64,000 bases of DNA from Anticarsia gemmatalis (GCF_050436995.1 NC_134745.1:14136001-14200000); one strand, 5' to 3'. Positions 1-9,739 are shown, counted from the first letter of the stretch. The notes: generated by a model from the sequence alone, not told the origin. Translations and numbers: made by a program.

Positions 1-446
1 GGACTAATACATAGGCCTATAATAATTATTGTGGGAAATCTTTTCGTACAACCAAAGTCACGGGCAGGGGCTGTGAAGGATAATTACTTAAACAACAACA
101 AATATCGATCGGTTTTCGAAGACTATGTTATCTTTAAACAGTAGCTTTGGGTCAAGATCTATAAACAGAGGTCTGTATTGTTCATTAAGTTCATATTATA
201 AATAGAAAACACAATAAATTTGAACGTGTTTATTGCTAACACACACACACGTAACAAGTAAATGTGCAAAATACATATATTTGCTTGTATAGGTACCCAA
301 ATACGGCACAATATGAAAATTAGGAGTCATTTCCCTAATACTGAATGTAGAACATACAGAAACTAAGGTACAAAAATACACCTTAATTAAACATCAATTC
401 AATTAAATGGTAAATTCTAAGATTTCAAATTAACGAATTGGAATAA
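1..446. other. AT-rich non-coding flank
   Basis: No convincing coding frame or structured element is visible. There is only a short CA-rich run near 240-250 and otherwise ordinary AT-rich moth intergenic or intronic sequence. Confidence 0.6.
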
Positions 447-640
447 AATCGTACTAAGTATTATAAATGCGAAAATTTCGGAGAGTGAATGAATGCATGC
501 TTGGTACTTTTTCACGAAAAAAAAACTGGATGTATTTTGATGAAATTCGGTACCCTAATAGTTAAAACCTGGATTGATACTTAAGATACATTTACCGCGC
601 AAAATCTTTTCACTCGGTTTAATTCGCGGGGAAAAGCAAG
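447..640 (+). repeat. RTE-like dispersed repeat relic
   Basis: It starts with a decayed TACTAA-TATTATAAATGCGAAA end and continues through 'TTTTTCACG' and 'TTTTGATGAAATTCGGTAC', the order seen in a very common lepidopteran family. The copy near 52.6-52.8 kb lies in the opposite orientation. It is degraded and has no ORF. Family assignment comes from pattern recognition only. Confidence 0.45.
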
Positions 641-1032
641 TTAAATACAATTAGGAAAAACAATCTCTCCAAACATTTGTAATTAAATCAACTTTCTAAA
701 ATTCATATAACACAAAATTCCCTTAAATAAAAGTACATACATACCCATATATGAGCGCCGAAAACAATAGCAACAACATATTTATCTGGCGCGCGACTGT
801 ACCGCGCTATCGTGTACGGAGGACTATCGCCTGAACTGCAACGGTCCACTACAGATAGCCCGTTGCCATTTTATAAACAGAGTAGATACAGACTGGTGTT
901 TACTGTATTGTAGAAATATGACTGAAAAAACACAAATTTACACAAATACACACATCTGTACCAATATTATAAAATTGTAGAGTCTGTTTGTTTGGTTGAA
1001 TGGTGCGAATTGAAGAACAAATTTTATAGTCT

Positions 1033-1287
1033 ACTAGCTGACCCGCGCAACTTCGCTTGCGTCACATAAGAGAGAATGGGTCAAAATTTTCCCCGTTTTT
1101 GAACATTTTTTATTGCTACTCTGCTCTTATTGGTCGTAGCGTGATGATATATAGCCTATAGCCTTTCTCAATAAATGGGCTATCTAACACTGAAATAATT
1201 TTTCAAATCGGACCAGTATTTCTTGAGATCAGCCTGTTCAAACAAACAAACAAACAAACTCTTCAGCTTTATAATATTAGTATAGAT
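1033..1287 (-). repeat. GGTCAGCTAGT-family element, near full length
   Basis: Read on the minus strand it runs from TCTATACTAATATTATAAAGCTGAAGAG through a short (GTTT)n tract and 'GAACTACTGGTCCGATTTGAAAAATT' to 'GACGCAAGCGAAGTTGCGCGGGTCAGCTAGT'. At least eight other copies lie in this window. It has no ORF and looks non-autonomous; an RTE-derived or SINE-like origin is possible but unproven. Confidence 0.75.
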
Positions 1288-1394
1288 TTATTGAGGCAGG
1301 CAGGTTATATAACATCAAGCTACGTCCAAAAACGGGGAAAATTATGACCCATTCTCTGTTGTGTGACGCAAGCGAATTTGCGGGGTCAGCTAGT
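1287..1394 (+). repeat. Truncated GGTCAGCTAGT-family copy, inverted against its neighbour
   Basis: Only the right-hand half of the family is present: 'TTATTGAGG', a plausible version of 'CATCACGCTACG', 'ACGGGGAAAATT' and the GCTAGT terminus. It abuts the preceding copy in opposite orientation, so the two form a partial inverted repeat. Confidence 0.65.
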
Positions 1395-1562
1395 ACATAA
1401 TATCACGTCTGTTATCCTCAAAGGTATAGGAAGAGATGAATAGTACACCAACGTTTCGCCTGTTGCCATTTACCGGGCATGTTATCGAACTCCGGGAAGC
1501 TATTGAGAGGAACACTCATTCTTAACTCACTTTCCTTCCTCTTTAAAACACTTTCGTAATTA

Positions 1563-1657
1563 TCTCTGCATCACCCTAAGGTAGACTGGCAGAAAATGCC
1601 CCTGGCATTAGGTCTGCCTTTATACAAATATGTATATTAAGATTAAATAAATAAATA
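1563..1657 (+). repeat. 5'-truncated LINE 3' end
   Basis: A short tract reading 'AGACTGGCAGAAAATGCC', 'GGCATTAGGTCTGCCTTTAT' and then a (TAAA)n tail matches the usual 3' end of an abundant lepidopteran LINE. No ORF remains. Confidence 0.5.
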
Positions 1658-1814
1658 AATTCGGAAACAACTTTGCCGGACTCAGGAATTGAACTCGGTA
1701 TGTCACGATCAGCAGTTTGTAGCCTTTGATAGAAAAAGGGCATGGAAAGCAAACGATTGGGGCAGTTGGACGGAAATGGGAAAAGGTACAGGCCAAAAAA
1801 AAGTAGTTGAAAAT

Positions 1815-1860
1815 ATGAATGAATGAATGAATGAATGAATGAATGAATGAATGAATGAAA
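1815..1860. repeat. (GAAT)n microsatellite at LINE 3' terminus
   Basis: About eleven GAAT units, almost perfect, sit directly beside the AATAAAGAGTATTT motif of the minus-strand LINE. They are best read as its 3' terminal repeat. Confidence 0.85.
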
Positions 1861-2194
1861 TACTCTTTATTGTACTTGTATAAATAAAATAAAAAAAAAG
1901 AAGATACAAGAAAAAGAATAGACATGGATAAAAATAAAAACAAAATAAAATTAAGATGGTAGTACAATTGGCGGCCTTATCGCACAGTGGCAATCTCTTC
2001 CAGGCAACCATTGGATGGAGAGATTAATGAGAATGAAATGAGAGAGGGCAGTTCATAAGAGTGTTAGGAAAATATATTAATTAAACGTAAATAATTACAT
2101 ATATATAAAAGTGGAATATATATATAAATATATAAAAGATACATAAATAATATTAAAAATACATACCAAATACATATATACATTAAATAAATAG

Positions 2195-5128
2195 TTAGTT
2201 GTGTAGCGATAGGTAGTGTTCCTTGACAAGTTTTTTAAAGATGGGCAGGGATTGAGCGCGTCGTATAGATACTGGTAGTGCATTCCACAATCGCACAGCT
2301 TCTACAGAAAATGATTTATCGAGAAATCTTGTGGAATGCACCGGCATCTTCAATCTTAAGTTTTCTGATGATCGCAGGAGTCTAGAATGTGTGTCATGCA
2401 AGAAATCGAAACGTTCTTTAAGATATGGGGGTGCTAAGGGATTAAACAATACATTGTACAGAAGAGAGAGAATGTGAGCATTCCGGCGTGAACGTAGGGG
2501 TAACCACTTGAGCTTGTGTCTGTATTCAGAAATATGATCATACTTGCGTAAACCAAATATGAATCTAATAAAGAAGTTTTGAAGCCGCTCAAGTTTATTC
2601 AGTTGGTCCTCGGTAAGATCAGGATAGCTGACATCGGCATAATCAAGAACGGGAAAAAGAAGGGATTGTACTAACGCAACTTTTGTCGTGATCGGAAGAA
2701 GATTACGTAGTCTGCGCAAAGACCCCGCCGAAGCAAAGATTTTGCGACGTACTTGTTGGATCTGGGGAACCCATGACATATTTTTGTCAATAAAAATACC
2801 CAAATTCTTGACTACGTCACTAAATGGTATAACAGTACCGTCACAAGACACCGGGGGTATCAGTGACCATTCAATTTTAGAGACCATTCTCGAACTGCCA
2901 ACAACAATCACCTGGGTCTTATCCGGGTTGACCTTTAGCCCATACGACCTACTCCAGTCGCAAATTCGCACCATGTCAGTGTTTACTGTTTGGACAGCCT
3001 CCGTCAACCTATCTAAGGGAGCGTGGGAGTAAATTTGAAGATCATCTGCGTAGAGGTGGTAGGAAGAAGTTAAGACGTTAGAAATTGAGTTAATAAAAAC
3101 TGCGAAGAGTAGGGGAGATAAGACGCCGCCCTGCGGAACGCCAGCAAATGACGGGCACCATGCGGAGATCGTATTTTCGATCCTGATACGTTGCCGGCGC
3201 CCAAACAGGTAACTACGAAACCAGTCAACCGCTGTTGGAGATACGTTAAGAGAGCATAGTATCCCGAGAAGTATATCAAAGTCGACAGTGTTAAAGGCGT
3301 TGCTAAAGTCTAGCAATGCAAGCACAGTTAGGTGACCACCTTCCATTGCAGACCTAATATCTTCCGTAATATGAACCAGGCTTGTGGTGGTACTGTGACC
3401 GGGACGGAAACCAGACTGGAGTGGGTTAAGGAGTTGATTTTCGGAAAGAAAGGAACTAAGCTGATCATGAACGAGGCGTTCAAGAACTTTGGAGAGGAAA
3501 GGTAGGATAGAAATGGGTCGGTATTCAGAGAAAGATGAAGGGTTGCATTTTTTAGGTAGAGGTGTGATTTGGGCGTCTTTCCAAGCTGATGGAAAGATGC
3601 CACTGGAGATAGAGGAATTGAGGATATGACAGATGACAGGGAGTATTTCATCAAGGATAGGAAGGATCATATTACGGCTGACGCAATCGGTACCTATCGC
3701 ATTCGAGGAAGTAGATAGGATGCTCTTCTTAACGTCACAAGCAGCAAATTGATGAAATTCAAATGGGAAGCAGTCGGGAGTCGAACTTAGTGAAAGAGAT
3801 TTTAGTGTGTTATCTTTTAGAATGGGGTCAAAGTGAGGTAATGCAGTAAAGTATTGGTTTAAAGCGTTTAGATCAAGAGGTTTAGGAATCGCGTCATGGC
3901 GCGATTTGCCGACTCCCAATGACTTCAGAAATTTCCAAACTTTGCCTGGATCTCCATTTTCGACAGATGCATGAATATGTCGGCGTTGTGCATTCCTACA
4001 CACCTTACTGCAGTGATTTCGTATAGCTACATATTTTTTCCAATTAGCATCAGTTGGACGACATTTAAATTTTGTTTTTGCAGCAGCTTTCTGGGAGAGT
4101 AGAGTCTTAATGTCGTCCGTAAGCCAGGGTGACGGAAGATGTTTCACCCTAATTGTACGCAATGGTGCATGAGTGTCGTAGAGCTTTATCAGGTTTGAGG
4201 TCAGTAACTGAACTTTCTCATCCACACATTCCGAAGCAAAGAGAGAATCCCAGGCAATGTTGTTGACATCCGCACGAAGATTTGCCACATTCATATCACG
4301 AAAGTTGCGCTGTACAAGGATTTTAGGTTTAGGTTTCGGAGGCCGGACACGATAGGACAAGAAGAGGAGGTCATGGTAGGAAAAGGCATCAGCAGGACAC
4401 TGACCGTGCTTAGAAACACGATCAGGGGAAGAAATAAGGATAAGGTCAAGCAAAGATGGAGTACAGTTTGGAAAATGATGTGTAGCATTAAGAGGAAGTA
4501 TAGAGAGGTTATTGGAGTCAACGATGGATTGGAGTGAACTGGAACGGTGATCATTTTTAAGGAGGCAGGTGTTGAAATCGCCCATGATTATGGTTTGACT
4601 GTACACGGGGATAAAATTTTCTAACAGAATTTCAAGAGAAGTGAAGTAATCTACACGTAAAGAAGGACTATAAAAAACACCGAGCAAGATTTTAGAGTGA
4701 AGAAGTTCAACTTCGAGAAAAAGATGCTCGCCAGCATTTGGTGGTGGGGGCTGTGGTGACTTGCTAACTATAGTGAAGGGAATATTTTGTTTAAGATAGA
4801 TAGCCACTCCACCCCCACCTCCCACTGCGCGATCATTTCTAATAAGTTCATAGCCTGGGAGCAAATAAGCCGAGGAGACTAAGCATGGTTTAAGCCAAGA
4901 CTCAGAAACAAGTATTGCATGAATATGTGTACAGTCGAAAGTAGCCAGCATATCCGGGAAATGGGCCGGAACACTCTGAGCATTAATATGGACCACATTA
5001 AAGTTCCTGGGAAAATCAGAAAACTGGGACGACAATGTCTCAGCAAGAGAAGGAACACTTACGAAGCTGGAATCACTACTAGCAGAAAAATATTCGTCAC
5101 TATTTAGGCTGCTGTCTAGTAATGACAT
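2195..5128 (-). CDS. Endonuclease/reverse transcriptase (LINE ORF2)
   Basis: An uninterrupted 977-residue protein that would nick target DNA and reverse-transcribe its own RNA there. The N-terminal apurinic-like endonuclease shows HINAQS (48-52), SESWL (75-79), GGGGGVAIYL (103-112), MGDFNT (182-187) and the catalytic histidine of SYHD (250-253). The reverse transcriptase shows SEYRPIS (534-540), QSGFRPGHST (571-580), LLDFSNAFNTVD (605-616), GVPQGGVLSPLLF (663-675), the YADD active site (693-696), KVNPDKTQ (732-739) and KNLGIFID (774-781). A C-terminal thumb-like region of about 190 residues follows. There is no RNase H or zinc-knuckle ORF. The start is a true ATG; the N-terminal 40 residues are Ser-rich. 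All catalytic motifs look intact, so the copy could be young, but activity is not shown. Confidence 0.92.
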   Translation of the reverse strand: MSLLDSSLNSDEYFSASSDSSFVSVPSLAETLSSQFSDFPRNFNVVHINAQSVPAHFPDMLATFDCTHIHAILVSESWLKPCLVSSAYLLPGYELIRNDRAVGGGGGVAIYLKQNIPFTIVSKSPQPPPPNAGEHLFLEVELLHSKILLGVFYSPSLRVDYFTSLEILLENFIPVYSQTIIMGDFNTCLLKNDHRSSSLQSIVDSNNLSILPLNATHHFPNCTPSLLDLILISSPDRVSKHGQCPADAFSYHDLLFLSYRVRPPKPKPKILVQRNFRDMNVANLRADVNNIAWDSLFASECVDEKVQLLTSNLIKLYDTHAPLRTIRVKHLPSPWLTDDIKTLLSQKAAAKTKFKCRPTDANWKKYVAIRNHCSKVCRNAQRRHIHASVENGDPGKVWKFLKSLGVGKSRHDAIPKPLDLNALNQYFTALPHFDPILKDNTLKSLSLSSTPDCFPFEFHQFAACDVKKSILSTSSNAIGTDCVSRNMILPILDEILPVICHILNSSISSGIFPSAWKDAQITPLPKKCNPSSFSEYRPISILPFLSKVLERLVHDQLSSFLSENQLLNPLQSGFRPGHSTTTSLVHITEDIRSAMEGGHLTVLALLDFSNAFNTVDFDILLGILCSLNVSPTAVDWFRSYLFGRRQRIRIENTISAWCPSFAGVPQGGVLSPLLFAVFINSISNVLTSSYHLYADDLQIYSHAPLDRLTEAVQTVNTDMVRICDWSRSYGLKVNPDKTQVIVVGSSRMVSKIEWSLIPPVSCDGTVIPFSDVVKNLGIFIDKNMSWVPQIQQVRRKIFASAGSLRRLRNLLPITTKVALVQSLLFPVLDYADVSYPDLTEDQLNKLERLQNFFIRFIFGLRKYDHISEYRHKLKWLPLRSRRNAHILSLLYNVLFNPLAPPYLKERFDFLHDTHSRLLRSSENLRLKMPVHSTRFLDKSFSVEAVRLWNALPVSIRRAQSLPIFKKLVKEHYLSLHN

Positions 5129-5450
5129 AATTAATATCAGTTAATTTAAATAATAATAAATAAATAAATAATAATATACAAAGAAAATATATAGAAATAT
5201 ATATATAGTATATATAAAAGAGGCTGATAAAAACAAAAGTTATTGCTCCATCTGCCGGCTGCGAGAACATAATATGTGAGTACCATAAAAATATTTACAA
5301 CTAGTCCAGGCACAGGAAAGGAGAAAAAAAAAAAAAAAACATAGAAATATTACAATTTAACATGACCGTATAGATAAAAGAAAAAAGAATAAAAATAAAT
5401 ATAAAATAAAAAATACTAATGAGTTAAGAAACATAAAAATTAGTTTATTA
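5129..5450. other. AT-rich segment upstream of LINE ORF
   Basis: Contains TATA-like dinucleotide runs and a 16-A homopolymer near 5324-5339 on the plus strand. No second LINE ORF is visible, and no gene. Confidence 0.6.
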
Positions 5451-5506
5451 ATCCGATGACATCATTAAATGAAAATATGAATTTTCATTTAATGATGTCA
5501 TCGGAT
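5451..5506. repeat. Perfect 26-bp palindrome with 4-nt loop
   Basis: The arms 5451-5476 and 5481-5506 are exact reverse complements, beginning ATCCGATGACATCATT. The spacer is ATGA. It matches no family seen elsewhere in the window. It could be a tiny fold-back insertion or a recent inverted duplication. Confidence 0.9.
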
Positions 5507-6900
5507 TTCAAACTATATTTGTACAAAATTTTATCTCAATTAGTTCAGTTATAACTTACTTACTGTAGAATTTATAATATTAAGGATCAGGAATAAAATG
5601 ACACTTGAAAACTATAAAATGAAAAATACCAACAGCCTGTATATAAGTTTATCAGTTTAATACAAAGTCAACGACTGTTTTAATATAGAAATATTGTTTA
5701 TTATTAAAATGTGGATGCATTCAAATTAGGTACAAGTTTATAATTAGGTTTTAAGTACATTAGGTATTTCCCAAGAAGGGTTCACGTAAAGCACGGTTGT
5801 AAACACATCCGCCAAATGGTATATTCCCAGTATTTTCCTTTAGCATTGTCAAGTGGGAAGAAAATTCCCAGTTGTCACCCCTAGGAACATTTGGGAATAT
5901 ACCAACTTTTACGATATGTCTCTGCGAAATAAAACATATTGTGCCGACCACACTTAACGTGGGATAAGGAAAAGATAAAGAAGAGTATTAGGTATTACTT
6001 AACTGTAATTGTAGATCTTTCATTTTTTTAATTTTAATACATCATATCACGCCTTTTTTAAATGGGTAATTATAAAGGACGCCACTTTGTACAATCCTTA
6101 CAAAGTTCCCTTGCTTCATTCAAATCCACTCAACTAACCAACTTCAAATAAAAAAAAAGTTAAAATAATTATGTCCACGTAATAAAAAATGAGTTTACAA
6201 GCAAAAAAAACATACTTACATACAAAAAATCACGCCTTCCTTATAGGTGTAAGCAGAGACCAGAGAACACCACTTGGTACAATTCTTACCAATTTGAGAA
6301 TTGAAAACCTCCTCCTTTTTTATGTCGGTTAAAAATTGTCTTTCATTGTAAGTCTTTGTCGGGAATGATGATCTATAATATCTATGTATAATTAAAAAAA
6401 AAATAACAATAGGTAATCTTTCCTTCTGTGATTAATTATGTGCGAGGTAAGTAAGATAAATAAAATGTATCAATTTATTAGGTACTCGTTACTTGTACAA
6501 CATGATATAGCTTCCTAGTTTTATCTTTTATTTTAATTTTAATAAGAATGTGAATAAACGCATATCAGTTCAATTACTTTTACTTAAATAACGTTTTCAA
6601 ATTCAATCGATTACATTATTTGAAAGACACAGATTTATGATAATGCATAATTAGACCACAACGAAATTTTGACGTGTAGTAAATTTTTAACCCCGACGAA
6701 AAGGAGAGGTGTGTATGTACTATAGATAACAAATGTTCAGGTCAAGTCAATATTTCATACATAGGTACAAGTAATTGAACTCACAACAAGGACTCGTTAG
6801 TACGCAGATGCGTATCTATCGACATTACAAATCAAACTAGCTGCACTCTACTTGCATTCTATGCTATTCATTCACTCACCTCAATAGTTGCGCGCTACTC
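5507..6900. other. Intergenic DNA with repeat relics
   Basis: No gene seen. Relics of a lepidopteran repeat with the 'CACGCCTT...CAGAGAACACCACTTGGTACAATTCTTACC' pattern lie at about 6045-6140 and 6225-6300. A 13-bp inverted pair (TGGTATATTCCCA) sits at 5817-5829 and 5892-5904. An AGATGGCG motif appears at 6907, just beyond the segment. Confidence 0.55.
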
Positions 6901-7003
6901 CACTATAGATGGCGTTGCACACAATTTCTACAACAATATGGCCGCCGACTTTTCTAGAGATACGCGCACGCTCCACAACGTTCGCTCTCAAACAGCGTAG
7001 CAT

Positions 7004-7092
7004 GTTCTCGAAAGTACTTTTACGTCACGCTCAACAGGTGGCGTTGACATCGAGTAGTATAAATACGCCGATTGCGCGCCAACCCGTCAGTT
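7004..7092 (+). promoter_or_regulatory. sHSP core promoter with heat shock element
   Basis: A perfect TTCnnGAA pair (GTTCTCGAAAG, 7004-7014) is the best heat shock element. It is followed by AGGTGGCG (7036-7043), a TATAAATA box (7058-7065) and an arthropod initiator TCAGTT (7087-7092) with its A 31 nt from the TATA start. A second weaker site, TTCTAGAG, is at 6952-6959. The spacing strongly supports transcription beginning near 7089. Confidence 0.8.
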
Positions 7093-7159
7093 TTCTAACT
7101 GAGAAACAAAGTGAACAAAACTTAAGACGAAGAAGAAAGTGCAAGTTAAACAAGTGAAA

Positions 7160-7732
7160 ATGTCGCTGATTCCTTTCAATTACGAGATGGAGAACCCTTT
7201 CCACGTTTTGGAGAGAGAATTCTTCAGACCGGACTATTCTCCATTCTATCAGCTGGCACCGCGGAACATCTTCAGCCCATCGCTTTACAAACCATGGGAG
7301 GACGCCTTCAAACCATGGGAGAACCTACTCAAACCGATGGAACAGATCTCAGCCGCAATGAACCGCCTCGCAGTCAACGAAATCGGCAAAATAAGTAGCG
7401 ACGACGAGAAATTTCAAGTGAATGTGGACGTTCAGCATTTCGCGCCCGAAGAAATTAATGTCAAAGTAATTGATGATTATGTAGTTGTTCAAGGCAAGCA
7501 CGAGGAAAAGCAAGACGATCATGGATACGTGTCCAGGCAGTTTATAAGGAGATACGCACTTCCTAAAGGCTGCTTGCCTGACACTGTCGAGTCTAAGCTG
7601 TCTTCCGACGGTGTCCTGACAGTCACGGCGCCCAAAGTCCTCGCTATGCCGTCAACCGGCGAACGCATCGTGCCTATAAAACACACAGGACCTGTCCAAA
7701 AGCAATTGGGATCTCGCAAATCTGAATCTTAA
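7160..7732 (+). CDS. Small heat shock protein (Hsp20/alpha-crystallin)
   Basis: A 190-residue ATP-independent chaperone expected in the cytosol or nucleus, where oligomers hold unfolding proteins. The variable N-terminal arm (about 1-74) is aromatic-rich (NPFHVLERE, two KPWE repeats). The alpha-crystallin domain spans about 78-160 with DEKFQVNVDVQHFAPEEINVK, GKHEEK, SRQFIRRYALP and SSDGVLTVTAP. The C-terminal IxI-type motif is RIVPI (169-173), and a short polar tail follows. The chosen ATG has a good AAAATG context; the open frame continues upstream only to a GTG. It is intronless, as usual for insect sHSPs. A TATA box, initiator and heat shock element lie upstream, so heat induction is likely. 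Poly(A) signal AATAAA is at 7793-7798. Confidence 0.95.
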   Translation: MSLIPFNYEMENPFHVLEREFFRPDYSPFYQLAPRNIFSPSLYKPWEDAFKPWENLLKPMEQISAAMNRLAVNEIGKISSDDEKFQVNVDVQHFAPEEINVKVIDDYVVVQGKHEEKQDDHGYVSRQFIRRYALPKGCLPDTVESKLSSDGVLTVTAPKVLAMPSTGERIVPIKHTGPVQKQLGSRKSES

Positions 7733-7792
7733 ATTCTGTGATTGTATTTTTGTTTTATAAGACTGATTTCTATCTGTGCTATTTTAATTTTA

Positions 7793-7798
7793 AATAAA
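7793..7798 (+). terminator. Poly(A) signal of first sHSP gene
   Basis: AATAAA lies 61 nt past the stop codon and is followed by a TGTGTTGG/T-rich downstream element. Confidence 0.8.
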
Positions 7799-7799
7799 T

Positions 7800-8299
7800 G
7801 TATGTATTACTATGTGTTGGTTTTATTTGATACTTCAACACTTATCGTTAGTCACAGCTGCTAGCTTCTTCACCTGTTTATTAAATTAATTATATTATTT
7901 GAAGTATAAAAATACCAGTCATCTTGTAGCTGTACCTTTGACTCACATAATTCTAGCTTTATTAGTTGGTAGATGACAGTTAATATCAAACGAATAATCC
8001 AAGCACGGGACCGCTAATACTAATAGGCTGAAGCTGAATTTTTATATTTAAATTGCAATAATCTCTGGAAGTACTCGTATTCTAAATATTAGCATTGTGT
8101 ACGACAGCCACAGTCATTAGAAAGAGTTGCAATTACCTAATTAAATGTATGACTAACAACAGGAGCAGAGTATTCACTGTTGATATGAAAAGGGTAATTA
8201 TCGATAAGTCACCGATTATAGAAATAAAGGAATTACTGTCAATGCAAATTTGGATATCACTAATTGCAACTTTAAGTTAATTTCTTGACCTGTTCACCA
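7800..8299. other. Intergenic, nothing recognised
   Basis: AT-rich sequence between the first sHSP gene and the tandem sHSP duplication. No coding frame, RNA gene or repeat family was recognised. Confidence 0.5.
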
Positions 8300-8586
8300 C
8301 TATTATATCTACTCACTTCTATCTATACTTGCTTAAAGAGTGTTTTCTTTTTGAGCTCAGCAATAGATTAATTTAATTAATTGCTTTTATAGCTATAGCT
8401 GGGTGTTTTTAGTAAAATTGCCATGAGATGCACTGGAAATGTACTTAATTTTAGCATAGCATTAATTTGGCTGTATTTAGTCTGGTTTGAACGAATATAC
8501 CTACATTCGCAGTTCAGGCAAAATAATCAAGTGTATGACACTGCACCAGGATTTGTAAATAAAACAGCACACGACATTTTTAAACA

Positions 8587-8592
8587 TTTATT
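8587..8592 (-). terminator. Poly(A) signal, tandem sHSP copy 1
   Basis: AATAAA on the minus strand, about 170 nt past the stop, conserved at the same place in copy 2. A second AATAAA (8762-8767) overlaps the stop codon itself, again in both copies. Confidence 0.6.
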
Positions 8593-8762
8593 TGAAACAT
8601 ATTTTGAATTTTGGGAGTGATATTCAAATACATAAGTACACAGGAAAACGACAGTACATCAAATAGAGTGTATAGTTGTATACAGAGTATAAACATATAC
8701 GTTATATAGAGGTGGGACATTATGGGGTTGTTAGCTCGACACTCTCGCCACTTCACACACAT

Positions 8763-9392
8763 TTATTGAAGACCTTGCCTTGGGCGCTGCCGGGCTGGTT
8801 GAGAAGGAGCACCGTGCCCCATGCCAGGACCCATACGTTGTCGTTGTGCAGGATACTGAGTGTCGTCCGTGCTTACGTCATTCCCCATCTTGGCCTCCTC
8901 CCAATTACGTTTTCGTTTCGCAATTCTGACGGGTATTTGACGGTCGGTACTAAAACGAGCAGGGTATACCATCGCCTTAATGGTGAACACTCCGTCGTCA
9001 CTCATTGTAGCAGTCAAATCACTAAGATCTGTGTGTGCAGGCAGCGGGTATCGCCTCACGATGCGACGCGCCACCGTGCCTTCGTCGACCTCCTTCTCTT
9101 CATGTTCCGCTTCAATGATAACACTTCCATCGCGTAGAGATACGGATACTTCCTCATGCTCAAAGTACGGCAGATCTAGGTTCACGTGAAACCTAGTGTA
9201 GTTATTGCAGACGGAGACTTCAGCTCCATTTTTAATGTGTTTCACATGCTGAGCCATTGCACGTAGCAATGTTATGATTTCCTGCAGGCCCGGGGCCTTA
9301 TTTGCCCACGTTACAGGATCGTCCGGTAGTTCGAAGTCCGTTAGGGCCATCTCCACTAGCGGCCGGAGATCCTCGAATGAAAGCGACCCCAT
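8763..9392 (-). CDS. Small heat shock protein, tandem copy 1
   Basis: A 209-residue Hsp20-family chaperone. The N-terminal arm (1-57) is acidic and helical-looking. The alpha-crystallin domain spans about 58-142 with RFHVNLDLPYFEHEEVSV, EAEHEEKEVDEG, ARRIVRRYPLP and SDDGVFTIKA. An IPV motif (153-155) serves as the C-terminal anchor, then a basic patch (KRKRNW) and a Gly/Pro/Gln/Arg-rich tail (MGPGMGHGAPSQPARQ). The frame stays open upstream to an ATG at 9557, adding 55 Arg/Ser-rich residues that look like a mitochondrial presequence. I reject that start: the ATG runs into the putative TATA box, the paralogue has no ATG there, and a 1-nt indel breaks the frame between the copies. It is intronless. 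Heat inducibility is uncertain because no canonical heat shock element is close. Confidence 0.88.
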   Translation of the reverse strand: MGSLSFEDLRPLVEMALTDFELPDDPVTWANKAPGLQEIITLLRAMAQHVKHIKNGAEVSVCNNYTRFHVNLDLPYFEHEEVSVSLRDGSVIIEAEHEEKEVDEGTVARRIVRRYPLPAHTDLSDLTATMSDDGVFTIKAMVYPARFSTDRQIPVRIAKRKRNWEEAKMGNDVSTDDTQYPAQRQRMGPGMGHGAPSQPARQRPRQGLQ

Positions 9393-9514
9393 GTCGAGGA
9401 GTAAATTAGTGATGTGTTGTTTATTCGCGGACAGGTAGTGTGTACAAACTGCAGATAGATAACGTCTGTTAAGAGATACACTGCGCAACGCACTCCGCGC
9501 AGGGTTGCCCGGCG

Positions 9515-9554
9515 CACTGCTCGCCAGCTGTCGTAAACATGATGCACTTTTATG
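9515..9554 (-). promoter_or_regulatory. Core promoter of tandem sHSP copy 1
   Basis: On the minus strand CATAAAAG (9547-9554) acts as the TATA-like box. GAGCAGTGC (initiator-like; A near 9518) follows about 36 nt on. The same pair is preserved base for base in copy 2. This leaves a 5' UTR of about 125 nt before the chosen ATG. Confidence 0.6.
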
Positions 9555-9739
9555 CATTTTCAGAATTTAAATTACTTTTCTATTTCAACTTTCCTTTTCC
9601 TTTCGATATAATCTTGAATATGGTTCTAGGTTTACCAGTTCACACAGGTAAATGTGTTTCATATCAACTTGTGCATTGAATTTTGTTTTCCATAATTTTT
9701 CATCCACATTAAATATATAACTTATATAAATAAATAAAT

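Larger units (their letters stand above)
1808..5128 (-). mobile_element. Non-LTR retrotransposon, CR1/L2-like group
   Basis: The minus strand carries a single long EN-RT ORF. Its 3' UTR contains the 'GCGGCCTTATCGC...GGAAGAGATTGCC'-type segment (read in opposite sense on the plus strand), then GTACAATAAAGAGTATTT and a terminal (CATT)n array of about 11 units at roughly 1817-1858. Ending in a short tandem repeat rather than poly(A), together with the RT sequence, fits the CR1/L2/Kiri/Daphne assemblage. No ORF1 is visible upstream. The 5' boundary is unclear because the flank beyond 5128 is AT-rich and shows no target duplication, so the copy is either 5' truncated or a one-ORF type. Confidence 0.85.

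Noticed and set aside
1808..1860. Tandem GAAT array as a CRISPR-like or functional array
   Set aside because: Simple tetranucleotide terminal repeat of a LINE in a eukaryotic genome.
7139..7159. Upstream start for the first sHSP gene
   Set aside because: The first codon there is GTG; the ATG at 7160 has a good context and is the first after the predicted transcription start.
8763..9557. 264-residue version of sHSP copy 1 with a mitochondrial-type presequence
   Set aside because: Its ATG is fused to the TATA-like box, the paralogue has no ATG there, and a 1-nt indel between near-identical UTRs breaks the frame.
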